64,000 nt of DNA from Microbispora oryzae (GTDB taxonomy: Bacteria; Actinomycetota; Actinomycetes; Streptosporangiales; Streptosporangiaceae), in the NCBI RefSeq assembly GCF_017896165.1, contig NZ_JAFCNB010000014.1, positions 1 to 64,000 of the forward strand, written 5' to 3'. Shown in pieces: positions 58,444 through 64,000 of the stretch (position 1 is its first letter; every line of letters starts with the position of its first letter). The translations under genes were made by a program, and so were the position numbers. The notes under the pieces are model-generated. The model made no database searches. It was not told where the DNA came from and worked only from the letters and a program-made list of their open reading frames with translations.

Positions 58444-60387
58444 ATGCCCCCCGTGAAACTGTCCGGGCTCCGCCGGCGAACCGCTCTCGCCGGTACCGCT
58501 CTGCTCGCCGGAGCCCTGCTTGGCGCTCCGTCTCTGAGCGGCACGGCCACAGCGGCTCCCGCTGTCTACGATCCGACGTGGGCGTCGGTGGACCAGCATC
58601 CGGCCGCGCCGGAGTGGTTCCAGGACGCCAAGTTCGGCATCTACTGGCATTGGGGTGCCTTCGCGACGCCGCAGTACGGCACCGAGTGGTACCCCCGCAC
58701 GATGTACATCCCGGGCTCCAGCGAGAACAATCACCACAAGAGCGTCTACGGCGACCCGTCTGTGTGGCCGTACAACAACTTCATCGACGGGGCCCGGGAC
58801 AAGGCCGGCAACTGGGTGCAGTTCGCGCCGAAGCTGAAGTCGGCCGGCGGCAACTTCGACCCGAACGAGTGGGCGCAGTTGGTCGCCGACTCCGGGGCCA
58901 AGTTCGCCGGGCCGGTGGCCGAGCACCACGACGGCTTCTCCATGTGGGACAGTCAGGTCAACGAGTGGAACTCCGTCGATCGCGGGCCCAAGCTCGATCT
59001 GGTCGGGCTGTTCGCGTCCGCGGTCCGGGCCAAGGGCCTGAAGTTCATGCTCTCGATGCATCACCTCTACAACTTCACGGGTTACTACGACCACGTGCCC
59101 GCCCAGCCCACCACCACGCTGAAGAAGCTGTACGGCCAGCTGGGCAACGCCGCCGAACAGCAACTGTGGTACGACAAGCTCAAAGAGGTCGTCGACAAGT
59201 ACCAGCCGGACATGATCTGGCAGGACGGCGGCCTCTACCTTGTCGACGAGGCCAAGCGGCTCAACTTCCTGTCGTACTACTACAACCAGGCCAGCAAGTG
59301 GGGCAAGGAGGTCGTGGCCACCTACAAGGACGGCTTCGACACCAAGGGCGAGGTGTACGACTACGAACGCGGCGGCCCGGCCGGCATCCAGTCCCCCTAC
59401 TGGCTGACCGACGACTCCGTCAGCAATCCGTCGTGGTCCTACACCCCGACACTCACCTACTACAGCTCGGCCGCGCTGGTCCACTCGCTGATCGACCGGG
59501 TCAGCAAGAACGGCGACATGCTGCTCAACATCTCGCCCATGGCCGACGGCACGATCCCGCAGGCGCAGAAGGACCTGCTGGGCGCCATCGGCACGTACCT
59601 GAAGCGCAACGGCGAGTCGGTCTACTCCACCCGCGCCTGGACGACCTACGGCGAGGGCCCGACCAAGATGGGTGGCGGCAGTTTCGTCGAGCCCCGGGCC
59701 GGCACCGCGCAGGACATCCGCTACACCCGCAGCAAGGACAACACCGTGCTGTACGCCACGGTGCTCGGCTGGCCGGGCTCGAACCTCAACCTCGCCTCCC
59801 TGGCCGGCAGCAAGATGGACCTGTCCAACCTGAGCAAGGTGGAGATGATCGGCGACACCGCCGGCACCTACATCAACCTGCCCGCCCGCAACCAGGACGG
59901 GAGCGGCCTGCACGTCACCATGCCCAACCAGCCCTACTCCGCGCTGGCCTACGTGGTCAAACTCACCTTCAACGGCCCGATGAAGACCTCTCCCGGCACG
60001 ACGAGCGGCGCCTTGCGCGACATCAACTCCGGTAAGTGCCTGGACGTCCCCAACGTCTCCCAGACCAACGGCACCCAGACGCAGATCTGGGACTGCACCG
60101 GTGGCGTCAACCAGCAGTGGGCGACCACCAGCGCGAGCGAGCTGCGGGTGTACGGTAACAAGTGCCTTGACGTCAACGGCAACGGCACCGCCGACGGCAC
60201 GCCCGTGATCATCTGGGACTGCAACGGCCAGAACAACCAGAAGTGGCGCCTCAACTCCGACGGCTCCATCACCGCCGTCGGCGCCAGCAAGTGCCTGGAT
60301 GTCTCCGCGTTCGGCACCGCCAACGGCGCCAAGGTCCAGATCTGGACCTGCACCGGTGCGAACAACCAGAAGTGGACCCGAAGCTGA
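58444..60387 (+). CDS. secreted GH29 alpha-L-fucosidase with ricin-type lectin domain
   Basis: A 647-residue enzyme. Signal peptide through about residue 38 (twin-Arg-like RRRTALAGTALLAGALL). GH29 barrel: FQDAKFGIYWHWGAF, AEHHDGFSMWDS and the nucleophile region MIWQDGG (Asp), followed by NISPMADGTIP. The C-terminal 125 residues are a RICIN/CBM13 trefoil with three CLDV repeats and QIWDCTGGVNQQW, which binds galactose- or xylan-type sugars. ATG 58444 has AGGAGA 6 nt upstream. GTAGC-N14-GCTAC flanking an ATCGAT core at about 58404-58427 may be an operator. Confidence 0.9.
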   Translation: MPPVKLSGLRRRTALAGTALLAGALLGAPSLSGTATAAPAVYDPTWASVDQHPAAPEWFQDAKFGIYWHWGAFATPQYGTEWYPRTMYIPGSSENNHHKSVYGDPSVWPYNNFIDGARDKAGNWVQFAPKLKSAGGNFDPNEWAQLVADSGAKFAGPVAEHHDGFSMWDSQVNEWNSVDRGPKLDLVGLFASAVRAKGLKFMLSMHHLYNFTGYYDHVPAQPTTTLKKLYGQLGNAAEQQLWYDKLKEVVDKYQPDMIWQDGGLYLVDEAKRLNFLSYYYNQASKWGKEVVATYKDGFDTKGEVYDYERGGPAGIQSPYWLTDDSVSNPSWSYTPTLTYYSSAALVHSLIDRVSKNGDMLLNISPMADGTIPQAQKDLLGAIGTYLKRNGESVYSTRAWTTYGEGPTKMGGGSFVEPRAGTAQDIRYTRSKDNTVLYATVLGWPGSNLNLASLAGSKMDLSNLSKVEMIGDTAGTYINLPARNQDGSGLHVTMPNQPYSALAYVVKLTFNGPMKTSPGTTSGALRDINSGKCLDVPNVSQTNGTQTQIWDCTGGVNQQWATTSASELRVYGNKCLDVNGNGTADGTPVIIWDCNGQNNQKWRLNSDGSITAVGASKCLDVSAFGTANGAKVQIWTCTGANNQKWTRS

Positions 60388-60405
60388 CGTATTGACGGCG
60401 AGCCC

Positions 60406-61452
60406 TCAACCGTTCGGCGGCGCCGTGCTCTCCCGGACGGTGAGGGTGGTCGCGATCTCCAGCCCAACCTGTGTGATCTCCTCGCCGCGCCCGAGAGACA
60501 GCGCCAGCTCGGTCGCGGCGATCGCCATCTCGTTCAACGGCTGGTGAACTGTGGTCAGAGGCGGGTCGACCCAGGCCACAACCGGCAGATCGTCGAAACC
60601 TACCACGCTGAGATCCTGGGGGATCGACAGTCCTGCCTCGCGGGCGGCCTGGTAGACGCCGAGCGCCTGCAGGTCGTTCGCGGTGAAGATGGCACTGGGC
60701 CGGTCGGGCCGGGAGAGCAGGTCGCGCGCCGCGGCGTAGCCGTTCTCGCGGGTGAGCAGGGTGCGGATCACGAGGCCGGGATCCGCGGGCAGCTCGGCCT
60801 CGGCCAGCGCGGAGAGGTAGCCGGCCAGCCGAGCACGGCAGAACGGGTGATCCGGGCCGCTGATCATGGCGATGCGGCGGTGTCCCAGCTCGATCAGGTG
60901 CCGGGTCGCGGCCTGGCCGCCTCGCCAATTGGTGGCGCCCACGAACGGTACGTCGTCCGGTAGTTCGTCGATCGGGTCGAAGACGACGAACGGGATGCCT
61001 TTCGCGGTCAGTTGATCGCGCTCCGCCCGTGAGAGCTGCGACACCGACAGGACACATTGAGGACGGCGTCCGACCGTGTCGTCGATGGACATGCCCACCG
61101 AGTCGTGGAGGCCGAACTCCGAGACCATGACTCCGACGCGGTTCTTGCGGGCCACCCGCTCGACGCCGCGGATGATCTCCACGGCCCACATGCTCTCAAG
61201 CTCGCGGAACACCAGTTCGACGATGTTGCTCCGGCTGCCGGTGGGCTTGCGGTATCCGTACTGGTTGACCAGTTCTTCGATACGGGCGCGCGTCTGCGCC
61301 GACACCCCCGAGCGCCCATTGATCACCTTCGACACGGTGGGGATCGACACCCCGGCGGACTCGGCGATATAGGCGATGGTGACCGATCCCGGCCCGCCGC
61401 CCTGCGAGCTCTGCTCGTCGGCCGCAGCTCCGTCCGACCGGTTGTCCGTCAC
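60406..61452 (-). CDS. LacI-family repressor
   Basis: A 348-residue regulator. The N-terminal HTH (VTIAYIAESAGVSIPTVSKV, INGRSGVSAQTRARI) is diagnostic of LacI, followed by the hinge (YRKPTGSRSNIVELVF) and a periplasmic-binding-like sugar domain (GHRRIAMISG, AIFTANDLQALGVYQAA, VVGFDDLPV). Start ATG 61452 precedes a variable acidic stretch. It lies between the fucosidase (convergent, 18 bp gap) and the importer genes, in line with them, so it probably senses the imported sugar and controls the nearby glycosidases and transporter. Confidence 0.93.
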   Translation of the reverse strand: MTDNRSDGAAADEQSSQGGGPGSVTIAYIAESAGVSIPTVSKVINGRSGVSAQTRARIEELVNQYGYRKPTGSRSNIVELVFRELESMWAVEIIRGVERVARKNRVGVMVSEFGLHDSVGMSIDDTVGRRPQCVLSVSQLSRAERDQLTAKGIPFVVFDPIDELPDDVPFVGATNWRGGQAATRHLIELGHRRIAMISGPDHPFCRARLAGYLSALAEAELPADPGLVIRTLLTRENGYAAARDLLSRPDRPSAIFTANDLQALGVYQAAREAGLSIPQDLSVVGFDDLPVVAWVDPPLTTVHQPLNEMAIAATELALSLGRGEEITQVGLEIATTLTVRESTAPPNG

Positions 61453-61563
61453 GTTCGCCCTTCCTCGTCAACGGCGCGCCCGCCACGTCGGCGTCCGCCT
61501 GAATCCGCCCGGTCTTCACGCGACGGTCTGGGGCCATTCTGGCATCCGCGGCGGCCGGGTGGT

Positions 61564-62520
61564 TCACCCCTTGACCGCGCCCGTGAGAACTCCCGTGCGG
61601 AAGTGCTTCTGGACGAACGGGTAGACGATCAGGAGCGGCACCAGGGTCAGCGCCACCACCGCCATCTGCGTCGACAGGGGAGTGGTCTGCGTGTGCGCCA
61701 GGCCGAAGCCCGCGTTGACCGATCCCGGCATCCCGGCGCCGCGGTTGACATAGGTGAGCAGCACGTACTGCAGCGGCCACTTCTCGCTGTCGGTCGGCAG
61801 GTAGAGCATGACGGTGAAAAAGGAGTTCCAGTAGCCGACGGCGTAGAAGAGGGCGATTACCGCCGTCACCGCGCGAGAGGTCGGCAGGACGACCGACCAG
61901 AGGATCCGCCAGTCGCCCGCGCCGTCCATCCGGGCCGCGTCGATCAGTTCGGCGGAGGTCTTCGCGTAGAAGGAGCGGAGCACCAGGATGTTGAAGACCG
62001 AGACCGCGCTCGGGAGGATCAACGCCCACCACTGTCCGTAGCCGCCCAGCCCGGTGACCACCAGGAAGGTGGGGATCAGCCCGCCGCTGACGAACATCGT
62101 GACGATGAGCAGCACCAGGATGAGGCGGTGCCCGAGCGAACGCGGACGCGACAGGCCATAGGCGCACAGGACCGAGACGACCATGGACAGCGCCGTGCCG
62201 GCGACGGTGATGCCGAGGCTGACCATCAGCGCGGTGCGTACGGTCGGGTCGGTCAGCATCTCCCGGTAGGCCTGCAAGGTGAGGCCGTCGGGCCAGACGA
62301 CGAGGCCGCCGGCCCGGTTGACGGCACCGGGCGTGGACAGGCTGGTCACCACGACGATCCACAACGGGACCAGCATGACCGCCAGCACCCCGCCGAGGGA
62401 GAGGCCCTTGGCGGACTGGCCGGCGAGGGTCGGCCGCTCCTGCCACGGCCGGCGTTCCGCCCGCGCCCGCGGTGCCCTCGCCGTGCTCGTGCCGGTGCCG
62501 ATGGTGAACACCTTGGTCAT
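61564..62520 (-). CDS. carbohydrate ABC permease, YtcP/LplC-type
   Basis: A 318-residue CUT1-type permease with about six membrane helices. The EAA loop is ELIDAARMDGAGDWRILWSV then LPTSRAVTAVIAL, placed in the cytoplasm between helices. The N-terminal 35 residues are basic and soluble. ATG 62520 overlaps the upstream permease stop (ATGA). No ATPase gene is next to it; CUT1 systems often share a distant MsiK-like ATPase, so this is probably the case here. Confidence 0.92.
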   Translation of the reverse strand: MTKVFTIGTGTSTARAPRARAERRPWQERPTLAGQSAKGLSLGGVLAVMLVPLWIVVVTSLSTPGAVNRAGGLVVWPDGLTLQAYREMLTDPTVRTALMVSLGITVAGTALSMVVSVLCAYGLSRPRSLGHRLILVLLIVTMFVSGGLIPTFLVVTGLGGYGQWWALILPSAVSVFNILVLRSFYAKTSAELIDAARMDGAGDWRILWSVVLPTSRAVTAVIALFYAVGYWNSFFTVMLYLPTDSEKWPLQYVLLTYVNRGAGMPGSVNAGFGLAHTQTTPLSTQMAVVALTLVPLLIVYPFVQKHFRTGVLTGAVKG

Positions 62521-63452
62521 CTCCGGTACAGTCCGTCCTCGCCGAAGCAGTGCGCCAGCTTGTTGGCGCCCCAGATGAGCAGGAGCGATATCACGCTCTT
62601 GAAGAGCCCGGCCGCCGCACCCAGGCTGTAGTCGGCCGTCGCGATGCCGTAGTAGAACGCATAGGTGTCGAGCACCTCCGCGCTCTCGTGGCCGACGGCG
62701 TCGCGCTGGATGAGGAACTGCTCGAAGCCCACCGAGAGCGCATTTCCGAGGCGGAGCACCAGCATCAGCACGATCACTCCACGCAGGCCCGGAAGGGTGA
62801 TGTGCCACATCCGCCTGAAGCGCCCGGCGCCGTCCACGGCCGCGGCCTCGTAGAGCCCGGGATTGACGGCGGACAGAGCGGCCAGGAAGACCACGATCCC
62901 CCAGCCGGCCTCCTTCCAGACCACCTGCGAGGTGACAAGCAGCACGAAGGTGCTCGGATTGGTCGTGATGTCCCAGGTCTGCAGGTCGTGGGAGCGCAGG
63001 AACTGGTTGAGCGCGCCCGCACCGCCCAGCAACTGCTGAAATATCGTGATGACCAGCACCCATGAGAAGAAGTGCGGCAGGTAGACGACCGACTGGATGA
63101 AGTTGCGCATCCGCCCGCTGAGCACCGAGTTGAGCAGCAGCGCCAATGCGATCGGGATCGGGAAGAACAGGACCAGCTGGACCAGGCTGAGGTAGAGCGT
63201 GTTCTTCAGCGCGCCCCAGAACAGCGGGTCGGCGAACAGCCGGTGGAACTGGTCGAAGCCCGCCCAATCGCTGTTCCAGACCCCGGCCAGCGGGTCGTAG
63301 TACTGGAACGCGGTGAGCAGCCCGAACAGCGGGGCGTAGTTGAAGACGAGCAGCAGGACGACCGCGGGGACCACCATGATGAGCAGAGAGCGGTCGCGCC
63401 GCAGCCTGATCCGCCGGCCCGGACGCTCCTGCCACGAGCGCGGTGTGCTCAC
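62517..63452 (-). CDS. carbohydrate ABC permease, LplB-type
   Basis: A 311-residue partner permease. Helices include LLIMVVPAVVLLLVFNYAP and FFPIPIALALLLNSVL; the EAA loop is LYEAAAVDGAGRFRRMWHIT then LPGLRGV. The LplB/YtcP type normally imports larger or complex oligosaccharides. GTG 63452 overlaps the binding-protein stop (GTGA), and the longer frame upstream is antisense-like, so the GTG is preferred. Confidence 0.92.
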   Translation of the reverse strand: MSTPRSWQERPGRRIRLRRDRSLLIMVVPAVVLLLVFNYAPLFGLLTAFQYYDPLAGVWNSDWAGFDQFHRLFADPLFWGALKNTLYLSLVQLVLFFPIPIALALLLNSVLSGRMRNFIQSVVYLPHFFSWVLVITIFQQLLGGAGALNQFLRSHDLQTWDITTNPSTFVLLVTSQVVWKEAGWGIVVFLAALSAVNPGLYEAAAVDGAGRFRRMWHITLPGLRGVIVLMLVLRLGNALSVGFEQFLIQRDAVGHESAEVLDTYAFYYGIATADYSLGAAAGLFKSVISLLLIWGANKLAHCFGEDGLYRR

Positions 63453-64000
63453 TGACCGGTGCCGTATTTGCTCAGCACGTTGTCGGTCATCCACTGCGTG
63501 AGCCGGTCGCCGCCGCCGGTCTTCCATGTGGAGACGGCGGCCTGGACCTCGGAGACCTTCGTTCTCCCGTGATAGCAGTCCTTGATGGCGTCCTCGACGG
63601 CCTGCGCCGCACTGGCCGCCGACAGTGACTGGGGCATGCTGATGTTCGTGTTCCAGAAGACCGGCTTGTAGAGCGCCTTGACGTTGGCGGCCTGCCAGGC
63701 GGCGTAGTCCCTGGTGACGATGCCGGCGCCGGGGTTACTGATCACGGCGGGCGGCGAGGCCAGGAACGGGAAGGTCATCGCCTGGACGAACTTCTTCCCG
63801 TCCTCGGTCGCGGTCGGAACCCCGTCCTTCATCGTGAAGTGGACGCCCTCGACCCCGAAGTTCACCATCGTGTACTCGGCCGAGCCGAAGGGAGCGGCCA
63901 GGTAGTCGGCGACCGCGAGCAGTTCCTCGATCTGGTCCGGCTTCAGCCTGTTGTTGAGATAGCTGATGACGTTCGTGGAGGGTCCCATGGCGACGCGGGG
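63449..64000 (-). CDS. extracellular sugar-binding lipoprotein, C-terminal part (partial at window edge)
   Basis: About 184 residues are visible, reading leftward and entering from beyond the right edge. VEGVHFTMKDGVPTATEDGK, NTNISMPQS and YHGRTKVSEVQAAVSTWK are typical of the C-terminal lobe of LplA/YtcQ-type solute-binding proteins of CUT1 importers. The in-frame ATG at 63988 is not the true start; the signal and lipobox should lie outside the window. First visible gene of the importer operon, coupled to the LplB-type permease. Confidence 0.88.
   Translation of the reverse strand, partial: PRVAMGPSTNVISYLNNRLKPDQIEELLAVADYLAAPFGSAEYTMVNFGVEGVHFTMKDGVPTATEDGKKFVQAMTFPFLASPPAVISNPGAGIVTRDYAAWQAANVKALYKPVFWNTNISMPQSLSAASAAQAVEDAIKDCYHGRTKVSEVQAAVSTWKTGGGDRLTQWMTDNVLSKYGTGQ

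Overview
This 64 kb window is high-GC DNA whose genes, codon bias and regulator families (AfsR/SARP, LAL-type LuxR, MmyB-type XRE, small two-domain laccases, CBM2-bearing glycosidases) point to a filamentous actinomycete. Streptosporangiales or a Streptomyces relative is my guess; the sequence alone does not prove a genus. It reads as an accessory chromosomal region rich in regulators and secreted enzymes, with no rRNA, CRISPR array or intact transposon.

Layout. 0-2.2 kb: debris of an AfsR-like regulator and an ISL3-family transposase. 2.2-11.7 kb: XRE regulator, secreted SGNH hydrolase, large LuxR ATPase regulator, a protein with two fused APH-type kinase domains, a P450 and a DoxX membrane protein. 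11.8-14.2 kb: a DosR-like box, flavodoxin, an SDR with altered active site behind tandem palindromes, and a MerR regulator. 14.3-24.3 kb: secreted subtilase with a divergent regulator, then an ABC ATPase, permease and YncE/phosphoesterase operon, and a tiny DUF6223-like protein. 24.6-30.8 kb: a two-component system, an amidohydrolase/MarR pair and a TetR/membrane-protein pair, each pair divergent across clear palindromes, then a DIP1984-family gene immediately followed by a tRNA-like structured RNA candidate, and a YbhB-like lipoprotein. 31-42 kb: hydrolase, M1 peptidase, and a Pls/PosA-like NRPS, between which sits a laccase/cupredoxin block built by tandem and inverted duplication. 42-48.4 kb: SRPBCC-SnoaL fusion, two methyltransferases, an MFS exporter preceded by an 11-codon leader ORF and strong hairpin, a membrane protein and a haloalkane-dehalogenase-like enzyme; two promoters here share the same two-site operator layout. 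48.5-53.4 kb: SARP regulator, FAD oxidoreductase and a translationally coupled secreted protein. 53.9-64 kb: glycan-degradation locus with GH5-CBM46 endoglucanase, a GH-A/Fn3/CBM2 enzyme, a GH29 fucosidase with ricin-type lectin, a LacI regulator and a carbohydrate ABC importer whose binding protein runs off the window.

How the genes work together. The last 10 kb forms one coherent programme: secreted glycosidases release sugars, the importer takes them up, and the LacI protein probably controls the set. The 33-38 kb block is a probable extracellular copper-redox module (cupredoxin plus two small laccases). The MFS/methyltransferase/membrane-protein group looks like a small exporter regulon controlled by an operator-binding protein not encoded nearby, with a possible second, translational layer through the leader ORF. 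The most unusual items are the tRNA-like RNA next to DIP1984, the leader/attenuator, the shuffled laccase block and the double-kinase fusion.
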